From Episyrphus balteatus (Eukaryota; Arthropoda; Insecta; Diptera; Syrphidae), in NCBI RefSeq assembly GCF_945859705.1, contig NC_079136.1:7109501-7173500 (forward strand): a stretch of 64,000 nt of DNA. The letters are read 5' to 3'. This document shows, one piece after another, positions 32,200 through 42,745 of the stretch. Under the pieces are notes generated by a model. The model saw nothing but the letters and a program-made list of their open reading frames with translations. It was not told where the DNA came from and made no database searches. How positions within the stretch are numbered: position 1 is the stretch's first letter; each line of letters begins with the position of its first letter. The translations under genes were made by a program, and so were the position numbers.

Positions 32200-33400
32200 C
32201 TTTCAACACCGAATATGCATGGAGCAATTAACATGACAATCCGTATAACCATATCGTATAGTTGACGAGTATGTGCCTCCACCCTCCCCTCTTTTGCATA
32301 GTATTATGCCTTTTTATCTCTTACACAGAATTTGTGTATATCCAAAACAAAATCGCATGTAGACGCATTCCACACAAAAAAATAAACGAGCTATCACAGC
32401 AGCACAAGCACATTAATCGACCATCAGCTATATAGCTTTTGGATTCCGTCATCGCTCGGTGCTGCTGCGCCCATATACAACATGTCTGTCTGTTTTGCTG
32501 TAGCAATCATCTTCATGCCCATCCACCCACTCACAGAGATTCGCATTCCCTGAAACATGACTAAGACTCTTTTCATAGCTCTCGGCTACCAGCCACTACT
32601 TCGATTCTCTTGATGGCGGGCGGGCGTTGTTCTTATAAAAGATTGCGTCATGCCTTGAGATTTTCTTGTTCTTCTTCGTTTTGGCGCTGGCGCTTCGTTC
32701 TTCTTCTTCTTTATCGTCTTTGTCTTCTGGCATTTTGAAAAACAAGACAAAAAAAACGGATTGCATATGGAATGAGGAACAGAGCGTTACAAAACGACTG
32801 TGATATGTACGTCTTTTTATAGTCTCCGTGCGGGGAGGATGAATATTTGAATTTGATTAAAGGATGTTCGCATAGAGAGAACTAGACTATTTTCAGGGTT
32901 TTGTTCGACTCTGTTCGTCCTCGATGTTGTTTGCAGGATTTTGGTGGAAGTATAGAAGAGAAAATGCCATCATCATCATCATCAACGAGGAGAAATCGAT
33001 GATAACGTGCCAGTGTCGTCGTCTCTCTGCTTTTGCCTTTTTGCCTCGAGAGTCACGAAATACCGAATCGAACCGAACACACCCAATGTATTTATTGAGA
33101 TGTGCTGGTGGGGTTGATTTCTTGAATGTTCTATGGTTAACTCTGCATATCCTGTGTGTTCATCTTTATTCAACAAAAATAGAAGAAAATAAAATAAAAA
33201 ACCTCTTTTTCCGGTCGACGGAAAAAAGACATTTACCAAACGAACCTCTAACATCCTTGACAGATCAACTAGTTTCAAGGTATTTTTCACACAGCTAGGT
33301 TAGAGGTGTATATCTCCTCGTCATCGTCATCGTCATCTCCCAGGGAATACACACATATTCCCAAAAATAGTGTGGCAGGTTATTTGCGGAAAAATGATAT
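32200..33400. other. GC-richer unique region, possible promoter or exon, unproven
   Basis: Composition changes clearly from the flanks, and several simple runs occur (TTCTTCTTC near 32700, ATCATCATC near 32970, CGTCATCGTCATC near 33319). A TATA-type box follows a GC-rich box at 32615-32641. Frames of 124 (plus, 32924-33298) and 102 codons (minus, 32982-33290) overlap each other, which argues that neither is a solid gene; neither shows a known domain. Confidence 0.3.
32615..32641 (+). promoter_or_regulatory. Possible core promoter: GC box and TATA box
   Basis: GGCGGGCGGGCG (32615-32626) is followed by TATAAAAG (32634-32641) in the GC-richest part of the window. No clear initiator of the TCAGT type stands about 30 bp downstream. 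Orientation and use are inference. Confidence 0.25.
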
Positions 33401-34158
33401 GAAAATTTTCACGATGTATAACGGAAGGACGATATACGATATATAGATAAATTTGGGCGCCACCAGTTACATATAAAAGGGTGATAGTGCGGGTGGTTCC
33501 TTTCTATATGATTTATGGTAAATATGGAGATATGAGTAGAGGGATCATCATGTTCATTTAAAGATAGCCTCTTATTTGTAATATTTTTGTGAGAAAAATA
33601 AAATAAATATATCGATTTGAGTTCGGTATGGGTTTTTTCGTTTTTTTTATTTTTTTGAGAAAATAGAATATTCAATATCATGGAATATGTATGAACCAAG
33701 TATTCTGGACATAAACCTTTTTCAAAAGATAGAGAGAGGTTCTTTTAAATTTGCATTTATCTGAATAAAACTCTTTCACGAATTGAAACTATGAGAAGAT
33801 TCTTTGTACCTACCTATAAAAAACAAAGATTGAAAAAAGAATAATATTCTTTGAGGTTCTGTAGAATTTTATATTACGACGATGAAATTTGATAAAGATA
33901 TCGAGGATAGCTTTGAGGAATTCAACTCTATACATAAAGCTTATATTTTATTTTAGGGTTTTTATTTCAAGATATAGATATTAAGAGTATTTTAGTTTTC
34001 GCGAAAGATTTGCTTGAATTATTATATAAAAACATGAAATCCTAAAATTCTGTTTAAAAAAGTTTTAATACAAGGGACGGATTAACAAAAAAATTATTAA
34101 TAGCAGTTAGAAATAAAGTGAAGTATCATACGACTGACTGACAAACAGCGAATTTTAA
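33401..34158. other. Unique DNA, no gene seen
   Basis: Short frames only. No repeat shared with the window. Confidence 0.4.
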
Positions 34159-34200
34159 CGACGCACAGTGCGGTATTTTGGTCTTAACCTGGCCAAAAAT
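34159..34200 (+). mobile_element. Possible Transib-like end
   Basis: CACAGTGCGGTATTTTGG begins at 34164 and fits the CACWRTG heptamer of Transib ends, and is directly preceded by CGACG, which fits the CGNCG target preference known for that superfamily. No opposite end was found in the window, so it is a candidate solo or truncated end. Confidence 0.3.
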
Positions 34201-34538
34201 ATTTGGGCACATTTTCCTCATAAAATATGTACCAAATGACAAAAAAGTTATTCGGAAGGAAAAATTTACATTCTGTTGGTACAGTAAAAGTCACTTAAGT
34301 TCTTACCCACTTACCTCCCGATTAGACTGGAGAGAAAAAAAAATTAAAAATCATAAAATGCACGTACAATCATGTGTTATAACTTTTCTTAAAGCTAGTA
34401 ATTTATTCTTTATTTAATTTTTGACTCAAGTTGTTTCATTAAATAGTTTTTGTGAAATTATGTTTTAAAGATGAAATTTAGAAAAAAAAATGTTTCGCTT
34501 TTTAATGATTTTGTATAAAATTTTGCAATATTATGAAC
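34201..34538. other. AT-rich DNA, nothing recognised
   Basis: A 79-codon frame with no motif. It may be internal sequence of the element suggested at 34164. Confidence 0.35.
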
Positions 34539-34546
34539 ATATTTAT

Positions 34547-35146
34547 TAGGGTGCTTCTTATATGGTGGAAAAAATCTTTTTTTCGATTTTTTAAAGGGAC
34601 ACCCCTGCATTATGTGTTAACATATAAGCATAGTGTATGGTATTTTTTTCCGATTTTAATATTAAAATTTAGGGGTCGCTACCATTCACTAAAGATTTAA
34701 GTAAAAAAAAAAAAGATCAATTTCAACAAATTTTTTTTTTTTTTGTTACAATACAAAGTACGTTTAAGACCCGATTTTTCAATCTTTTAATAAACAGTCA
34801 GTTAACTGTCTGTCTGTTTTTCAATTAAGCTATTCTACAGAATAACACAAAAAAATGTCAAATTCAAAAATATTCAAAATTAAACTTCATTTTTATTCCG
34901 CTGTATTTTTATCAAACAATCTTTCAAAACAGTTAAAGATTTAATATAAAGTACTTAATTCTCATTACAAATTTTTAAATTTTCTGAGAAAAAAAAAACA
35001 AAATTTGGTGTATTTTTCAAAACTTTGAGTTGTGGTAGCGACCCCTAAAACGTGTTTAAACTGGACCAAATTTTTTAAGGCAGAAAGAACAAACTGAAAG
35101 GGTGTCCCATTAAAATTTCGAAAATTGATTTTTAAGAAGCACCCTA
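34547..35146. mobile_element. hAT-type MITE, 600 bp, perfect 8-bp duplication
   Basis: Flanked by ATATTTAT at 34539-34546 and 35147-35154. Ends TAGGGTGCTTCTTA and TTAAGAAGCACCCTA are inverted. AGGGACACCCC near the left and GGGTGTCCC near the right, and TAGGGGTCGCTACCA and TGGTAGCGACCCCTA, extend the inverted match in patches. A fragment of the MITE family at 19859 is nested at 34773-34945. Confidence 0.85.
34773..34945 (+). repeat. Fragment of the GCCAATTTTTCAAT MITE family
   Basis: CGATTTTTCAATCTTTTAAT, AACAGTCAGTTAACTG, TATTCTACAGAATAAC and ATGTCAAATTCAAAAATATT follow the left half of the MITE at 19859-20284. The right half is missing. Confidence 0.6.
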
Positions 35147-35154
35147 ATATTTAT

Positions 35155-36430
35155 ACCATTATTTAATGACCTGGTAGTTTTTAGTCAAATACTACATTCT
35201 AATAAATATTAAAGTTCCAAAAAATTAAAAAAAAAAAACTGAAACATACACTTTTTCCCGGGAAACCCAGTTTTTTTTTATTTGCATAAAATTTTTTTAT
35301 ATCTCAGAAATATTGTGTTCAAATTGTAGGTCTATTGGAGCCAAATTGATCAAGTTATGAGTATTTTAATAACTTCAAAACTACTGCACGGATTCTTTTG
35401 AAATTTGGTACACTATTTCTTTCCATATTTTTAAAGGTATCCGTGGAGAAATTTTCTTAAAAACATAATATTTATAAAAATCTATAAGTAGAGGTCGCTT
35501 TTGAGGAGTTTTTTTTTCAAGGGGTCTTTATTTTCGAGGGTGCAAACTTGGGTAAACTCTTGAAATGCAAGATTGTTCTACGTATCCAGCAGTTCACTAA
35601 TATATAGGTGATGCAATGTTGTAACGTGTTGCGCTATTTTAAAAACACTAATGTTTAAAAAAACAACGAAAAAAGTGCACATTTTTTAAGTGTGTACTTC
35701 AACCCCTCCGAATGAAAAATAGAGTTGCATACTATTGAATTTTGTTTAGAATACTATTTATACCTTAATTGTCGATGTCCATATCAAAATTTTTCACCAA
35801 AACCACTTTGAAGTTAAAAAAACACTTAGAAAATTCACTTTTTTTAAATCGAAAAAAATTCGTGTTTACCCAACAAATAGTCGTTTATTTATTTGTGAGG
35901 TGGAGCTTTTCATGGAAAAGGGATGCATTTCCAGCCAGAAATAGACAAGAATTTCACTCCAGTTCTTTCTGTTATTATTCATATATTTCAACAACTCTTA
36001 TCATTTGATTTGCTTTAAGTATGAACCAGTTCTGGGGGGGAGGAGGATCCCCTGGATCCGCCGTTGCTACTATGCCAAGGATCTAGACAAGTTTAACTTG
36101 GTTTCTTGAAGTTAAAAGTGTTTTCTCAGAAGTTTTTGTTGGTGGCCAATAAAACAAGCTTTTTTGTAACATCATAATATCCAAAACTCATTTATTAAGT
36201 TTTTTTAGCTATCCCAATAACTTTAGAGGTTTAAGCGCACCTATTTATTTTGAATAATTTCACAAATACGACTCTTAAGCGAATCGACAAGAAATTTCAA
36301 TTTTGATGGTAGGTAGTGCTTACTTCCTTCATAAACTTTCCATGTAAGTTAATCGCACACAGTAACATTGTTCAATAGTATTTTAGAATTGACCTGCAGT
36401 CAATGCCACAATAAGCGTCACCAAAATCAA
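35155..36430. other. AT-rich repeat-like DNA without defined ends
   Basis: CCGGGAAACCCAG at 35259 and phrases such as CAAAACTACTGCACGGATT at about 35375 look like degenerate dispersed repeats. GGAGGAGGATCCCC then GGATCCGCCGTTGCTACT at 36040-36072 resembles a transposon end of the CAGTGGCG type. No gene. Confidence 0.35.
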
Positions 36431-36432
36431 TA

Positions 36433-36519
36433 CCCTACAAACAATTTTGCTTTTATAAAGCTTTATAGAAGCTACGGTAGCATCTATAAAGCTTTATAGA
36501 AGCAAAATTGTTAGTTGGG
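36433..36519. mobile_element. 87-bp hairpin MITE with TA duplication
   Basis: Almost the whole unit is one inverted repeat: CAATTTTGCTTTTATAAAGC and CTTTATAGAAGCTAC on the left are matched by GGTAGCATCTATAAAG and AGCAAAATTGTTAG on the right. Outer ends CCCTACAAAC and GTTAGTTGGG, flanked by TA at 36431-36432 and 36520-36521. The size and stem resemble a pre-miRNA fold. A Tc1/mariner-type TA target is the simplest reading. Confidence 0.7.
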
Positions 36520-36521
36520 TA

Positions 36522-38628
36522 GAAATCCCACAGATAAACGTAAAAAAAAACTTTCCAACCTCTATGTTCTAGAAAAAACGCTCCCAAATCTAATCCTAAT
36601 CAACACGATACTACAATAAAAGTTATACTCTAAGCATAATAAAAATAAAAATTCACTCCATTCTTATACTAATCACCTATAAAATTATTAAGTTCAACAA
36701 AAACCACATTCGTTTCTGACCCAAAAACATCAAATATTATATGTTTTTCATTACCTTTCCTTCAAACCTTTTTTTACGAGCTAGAAATACCTACCTTCCA
36801 AGTTTTTATTTAATTCTATTTATCTGATGAGCTTCTATACCATAAAGTTCTCTTAATTCGAGCCAAACCCCAAATTAAAAATTAGATTAGAGTGAGAGTC
36901 TCAGTCTCATTATATAGAAGAGAGAGAATTTACCACGTAGCAAAACCTACTTTGGCTACCTAATTAAAACCCTACACCAGTATGCGGTATCTTGCCGCAA
37001 AAAAAACTTTTTTTCTTTTTCATTTTACCCAAAAAAATAACGAAATAATTTTAACTTTTTTTTGAAGAAAAACGTGAGTTTTACCTCTTCCATGGCGCGA
37101 GGATAAAATAATAAGATATTCAGATAAGATTAGTTTTTAATTTAATGAAGGATTCAAGGACTCGCACTCTTTTCCACTAAACATGAACAAAACACATTTC
37201 ATTTTCTTATAACAGCGAATGAATCAGCAGAATTGAGAGTTCTTTATATATGAGGAGTGAAGAGTTATTTTTTTTTATTTTTTTTTGGATTTGAATTTTG
37301 AGGGAAATCCAATTCATTAAAAAAGTTTTTCTTTGGAATCTACGAATGAGTTGAATTTTGTTAGTCAAGAGCTTCTCTTGTTTGGACAAAAAAAACCGTG
37401 GCTAGGTTTGTGGTTCCAAGGCAACATATTAATTTAATCTAGTTCATATTTTTTACCAAAAAAAAAAAAACGAATATCCTTTTTTAGAAACCTTGGAAAT
37501 TCCTTTGAGACTAAAAAAAAATCCCACGACTAACCATAAAAAGTAATAAAATTCTTTCCCTTTTCTTGGACATAAACTCTTCTCTGATCCTTTTGAGACA
37601 TTTATCAAAAACAATCTTGGGACATATCTTTATTCAAAAAGATATTGAATTCAATAATGATTGTGTTCCAGACTATACCCGACAGCGATACCCTTGTCAA
37701 AGCTTTTGGAGCATTCAACATGTGGGTTATTTTATTTTTTATTAATTTTTTTCACCCTGAAGGAATTCACACCTCCATTTTTCATTCTTCTAAGTACAAA
37801 AATCTCATTTGTGTGAAAAAGCGATTTTTTTTTTCATCAGCCATGAAAACACTTTAACTTATCGTCATTTACATAAGTGCTGAGATATATATAAAAAAAA
37901 AAAAAGTAAATAGCTTCTGCACAATAATCATTTGAAAGATAAAAGTTGCAATTTAGAATTCGTTTAGATAAAAATTTCCATTTTAAATACCTTTTTACAC
38001 ACATTAAGGTTCAGTTCAGAATGATTCCCTTTTTTTTTGTTGTTTTTGTTTTGGGTGGGTTTATATTTTTTCTCCCTAATTTAATTTTCAAATGTGCCTT
38101 ACATTATTTTATATGTGGATGAAAAATGTAAGTTTTGGTGTGGAATAAAATTAGATGATATCACGATACTATTTTTGAATCATTTTAGTTCAGAAGTGGG
38201 ATCGTCTTTCGTATTGAAGAAGAAGAAGACATTTACTTTATATGAAAAAAGTTATTTAAAGTATTCAATGTTTTTAGGATTTTATTTCATTTTTAAATCA
38301 ATGAAATTAAATATTGGAATCTTTAAAAAGTGCTAATAAAATTTGCTTCGTTTTTGAACTTTTAAAAATAAGTTAAAAAAATAAAAAAAAAGAAAATATA
38401 CGAAACTCAGTCTTATAACAAATATTTTTCAAGGTTTTCACTAAAAGTTAATGTGTCTGGACTAGCTTCAAAATCAGAAAATCAGATTTTAAATATACTT
38501 TATTATGTCTTAGATTCGACTGTTTAATGTGACTAACAAAAAGTGTACAGATCAACAAAGTCGAAGCACGATAGAACTGATTTTTAAACTTTTGTTAACC
38601 TCCATCTCTTTTGTTAATCACTATATAT
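36522..38628. other. Unique AT-rich DNA, no gene seen
   Basis: Several 60-80 codon frames of A/T-driven composition. No shared repeat. Confidence 0.4.
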
Positions 38629-39374
38629 TTCTAAGGACGAAAAAGGAGCTTGAACCAAACCATACTTTTCTAAAGGATTTTTGTGTGCTGATTCCGAATC
38701 CGAAGTCAAAATTTCACTAGCACGTCACGTGTTCGAAATATTTTAATATTCACAGGTCTAAAACGCGTTTTTTGGTACTTTAGGGCGTTTAATTTAATCA
38801 CCGTTAAAAGTTATTTTGGAAAACTACTTATGCAATCTCCAAAAGCCATATTTTATCCTTTTAAATATGTGAATTTTGTTTTTAAATTATTTTTTTTTTC
38901 TAAAAGATATTTGATATAGAAGTGTGTGATATCTCAAAATGCTGGTGGTTAAGGTAACATATGGTTTTTTGAAACAGATTTGAAGTAAATTACAGTTTTC
39001 GACTATTGATTTGGATAAAAAAAGGAAAATATTACGGAAAAATATATATCAAACGTCAAAAAACATTTCATTCAAAATTAGTTTTTGAGAGTTTATAGCG
39101 AAAATAGTGATGAGCATAGCTCAAAAACTAGACGTGTTGGAATAAATCTGGGGTCGAACAACGGCATACGTTCGTTAACGTATGGTTGCTATGTGTCCCT
39201 ATCTTTTTCTACTGATTAAATAGAGAGAGCAACAGTCAAAACGTTACTATGATCGTAATCGTATGCTGTAATTCGACCCTTGTAAACAGTTTTGAATTCA
39301 GCACACTCAAATTAATTCAAATCACCTTACAGAGTTCTTGCTCCCGACTTTTTTTTGTTTTTTTGCGACCAGTG
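38629..39374. mobile_element. Transposon family H, copy with nested MITE
   Basis: AGGAGCTTGAACCAAACCAT, GTGTGCTGATTCCGAATCCG, AACGCGTTTTTTGG and CAGAGTTCTTGCTCCCGAC match the complete copy at 25886 in order; the right end reads GCGACCAGTG. The left terminal bases have decayed. A 129-bp insertion sits at 39151-39279. Confidence 0.7.
39151..39279. mobile_element. 129-bp MITE nested in family H copy
   Basis: Ends GGGTCGAACAACGGCATACG and CGTATGCTGTAATTCGACCC are inverted repeats. The complete H copy at 25886 lacks it. Joining the flanks suggests a 3-bp duplication, CTG/TTG with one change. Confidence 0.6.
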
Positions 39375-39685
39375 AAAGTGATTTCATACTACCTAGAAAT
39401 ATTTCCTTAGCTCCACTTAGTAGGCTTTGGCTCCAAATTGGGAGTATAAGAAGCCCAATTAAAATTGAAATGAAAATGAGAAGACATCTCATGCAAAATC
39501 GCGCAATTTTTGGGTTCGGAATATTAAAGCTTTTAAACAATTAGTAAAAGAATTTTTTTTAGAGAAATGTTCAAATAAAAAACTTAAAAATTAATAAACA
39601 AAAATCGGCTTAAAGTAAACCATTTAATTTCTTGTAAAACAAAGAATTTTGATTAATTTTTGAAAATCGTTAGAGCCTTTTTTTT
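39375..39685. other. AT-rich DNA with a family A trace
   Basis: AAAATCGTTAGAGCC at 39663-39677 is the family A core phrase, immediately followed by the R repeat. The rest, including a 72-codon frame, is unassigned. Confidence 0.35.
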
Positions 39686-39721
39686 ACCGACTTCCAAAAA
39701 GGAGGAGGTATTCAATTCGTC

Positions 39722-39753
<32 letters not shown>

Positions 39754-39885
39754 ATTGGAAAGCTGGTGGCTGCAGTGTGGTCCCATTTCAATTTCGTTTA
39801 CATTTAGCAATAGGAACTATTTTAAAAATCATAAAACCCAGTTTTGAGACATGGAAGTCGGTTCTGTTTTTTTGCTAAAAATGAT
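39686..39885 (+). repeat. Dispersed repeat family R, copy 2
   Basis: ACCGACTTCCAAAAAGGAGG, a ~28-bp T run (39727-39753), ATTGGAAAGCTGGTGG, CTGCAGTGTGGTCCCATTTC, ATAGGAACTATTTT, AAACCCAGTTTTGA and TGGAAGTCGGTT match 690-951 in reverse. The stretch between the T run and ATTGGAAAG is missing here. Confidence 0.6.
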
Positions 39886-41210
39886 TATTTAAATAATTTC
39901 TTTTATATAAACATTTTTAAACCTTTCTCAAAAAAAATTCGAAAAGGACAATATTAATAGACACATAAAAGCATAGTTTCAAGAAATTGATAAAAAAGAA
40001 CGTTTTTGAGAAAAACAACATTTTCAATTTTAGTCATATAGCAAGTGTCACAAAATTGCACTTTTCGGGTTTGGATGAAATAAGAATAACCTCTTTTTTC
40101 TCTTTTATTTGGTATCAAAAACATAAATTTAGAACAACTCTTTTCTATAAAAATAAGAGGATCAATGCTCAAAAATTCATCGATTAGCTCAACTTCACAT
40201 TTTCTGGCAAACTATCATTTATGACTTAACCCCTTTGTACCCGGCGGCAAAGATATATGTACCTACCGTTAATTTTGATCCTTTAAAACAAAAACAAAAA
40301 AAAAACTGGAATGTCATTTTTCAAAGGACTTTATATCTTTACCGATAGATAGATATTGGTATCGATGTCGGTTTCAGCCAACAAAACGAAAAAGTTCAGT
40401 GCAACAGTTTTCCATATATAGAAATCCATTGAATAAAGTATCTTTTTCACAAAATTTCTTCATGCGATAACAATTAAATTGATATTCTTTTTAAGTTCAA
40501 CAGAAAATAATTTATGAGTTCAATATCACTATCGTTTTCGTTTCCATTTAAATTTGCTTTTCATTCCAAAAAATAAAATTCTACATTCCACTTGAATAGT
40601 TTTGAAATGATTTGTTTTCACTAGATAAAGAGATATATTTTTTTTGTTGAAAAATAAGTTGTTTTTAAAAAAAAAAAAAAAAAAAATGATAAAAAATACG
40701 AGTAGATCCTAGATAGTCTTGAGAAGAATCACAATTTCACAAAAAAGCTTTCAATTAATATGTATGAACTGGACATTGCATAGAGTTGTAGTAGATTCAA
40801 TTTTGTTAGACCAGATGGATCTTATTGAAGGAAAACTTTTTCTAATAAATCAAGATTTGAATAAATATAAATCATACTGGTACCAAAGATATGATTCACT
40901 GCAAAAAAAAAAATGCAGTGCTATTTCTGTAGAATATTGATGTGCTATTATGTATGTCCCTCTTCCAGGAAGATTAGTTGGCATGCCCAAAGGGAATAAT
41001 TTTCAATTAAACGAATCATAAGGTGTACGAGTATATAATGGCTATTAGTTTATTGGTCAATGGAGATTGGTAATGATTTGTAAAAATTTTGTTCTTTTGA
41101 AACATAAATATGCTTCTGATTCTATTATTTTTGATACAGAAGATTTTTCCGGAAGATATTTTTTCATTATAAAGAGTTTTATATTTATCAAAAATTCTAA
41201 CATTTCAAAA
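39886..41210. other. AT-rich DNA, no gene seen
   Basis: TTAACCCCTTTGTACCCGG at 40227 resembles a piggyBac-type end next to TTAA, but no partner was found. A CACTGC/GCAGTG hairpin lies at 40898-40921. Confidence 0.35.
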
Positions 41211-42745
41211 TAAAATGCAGGACTGAGTTCTAACAATCAAGCTTTTTATTGAACAAAATTATGGAAAATTTAATTTTTTAAGGAATTTCATTAGTAATGT
41301 AAAAAAATAATTTATTAAACACCGTTTTAAATGATTTTTTTTTACACAAAACCAAGTTTGAAAATCGGTTTCTTGTATAAAAAGACATTTTATTAAAAAA
41401 AAAATCGACAATCGTTAGAGACATTTTTCAAAAAAAAAAAAACAATTTTTATGTATAAAATTTTTTTAACATTTTTCAAAAAAAAAAGTAGGTACCTACA
41501 CCAATTTTAAGAAAATATTATTTAACAAATAAAAACGAAATTACGATAAACTTTATTAATCCGTTTTCAAAATATTGATTTTTCAAAAAAAAATCTTGAA
41601 ATATTTTTTAAAAATCCAAAAATGTGTTTTTTTGAAAATTTTATATAATTATGTAAGTAACGTTTACTTTAACGATTCTGCATAAAAAATTATAGTTGAA
41701 ATCGGTTTGGTCGTTTACGAGAAATTCAGAAATAAAAATTGGCTCTGGTTGGCTCTTATGTGAATTACAACGTACATTAAAAAAAATTTTACCTAATAAA
41801 AATCGTTAGTATTTTTTGAAAAAAAAAATTCCCGTTCCGTTCGTTTTGGTTCTAAAAAAAATTTCAATTTGTCCTGTAGGGAATCACCCAAAACTATTTA
41901 CTACCAAGTTTGAAAAAAATCTCTCCAGGAGTTTAGGCTGTAACTCGAATTACATAATATGTACATTAGGGTGGGTCAAAAAAATCGAATTTTTTTTTTT
42001 TTTGATTTGGTACTCCGAAAAATCGATTGCTAGACCCCTCTAGAATATACACACCAAATATGAGCTCTTAATATTAATGGGAAGGTCCTCCGCTTCGCAA
42101 TTTTCCATTTTTACATCAAGCTTCTACTAAAAAAAAATAATTTTTTTATTAATTGACTTTTTAGCAAATTTCTTTTCATATTCTTGTAGGAAATTGAACG
42201 CTCTACAAAAAAGGTCTTATACACTTTTTTCGTTTATCTAACCGTTGAATAGATATTTGAGGTCCAAAAATCGAGAAAATCTTTAAAAATTCGTTTTTTG
42301 TTCTTAATTTTGTAACAAATTGAAAAATTATAATAATCAAACGCGCAAGACATATTCTTGTTGGAAATTGATTGCTCCACAAAAAAGGTCTAGTTAACTT
42401 TTTTCATTAATCTAACCATTCTAAAGATATTCGAGGTCAAAGTTTAAAAAAATTATAAAAACATTTTATATTTTAAAAAATTTTCCAATTCGCTGAAACT
42501 TCATTAATTTCAAATCAGCAAGATATATTCTTGTAGGGGCTTAAACGTTCTACAAAAAATTCCTTGGCATCAAATTGATTGCTTTAACCGTTTAGAAGAT
42601 ATTCGTATAACGAATTTTTAAAGATTTTCTCGATTTTTGGACCTCAAATATCTATTTTTTCGGAGTACCAAATCAAAATAAAAGAATTTCGATTTTTTTG
42701 ACCCACCCTAATGTACATACGTTACAGACAGACAGAGAGAATTGC
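41211..42745 (+). repeat. Dispersed repeat family A, diverged copy split by hAT insertion
   Basis: It opens TAAAATGCAGGACTGAG, continues with AATCGTTAGAGACATTTT, GATTTTTCAAAAAAAA, CTACCAAGTTTGAAAAAAAT and GTTTAGGCTGTAACTCG. After the inserted element (41967-42710) the repeat resumes with CGTTACAGACAGACAGAGAG, as expected for the GACAGAC microsatellite zone. The right end is lost or too diverged to see. Confidence 0.6.
41967..42710. mobile_element. hAT-type element, 744 bp, perfect 8-bp duplication
   Basis: Flanked by ATGTACAT at 41959-41966 and 42711-42718. Left TAGGGTGGGTCAAAAAAATC and GGTACTCCGAAAAA, right TTTTTTCGGAGTACC and GACCCACCCTA. Inside are three tandem units of about 170-178 bp, each with TATTCTTGTAGG(A), a CTCTACAAAAAAGG box, TCTAACCGTT and a GATATTCGAGGTC box, near 42176, 42348 and 42525. 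No transposase. Confidence 0.85.

Noticed and set aside
32924..33298. 124-codon frame in the GC-richer island
   Set aside because: Overlapped by a 102-codon antisense frame and containing an ATC run; no domain and no splice evidence.
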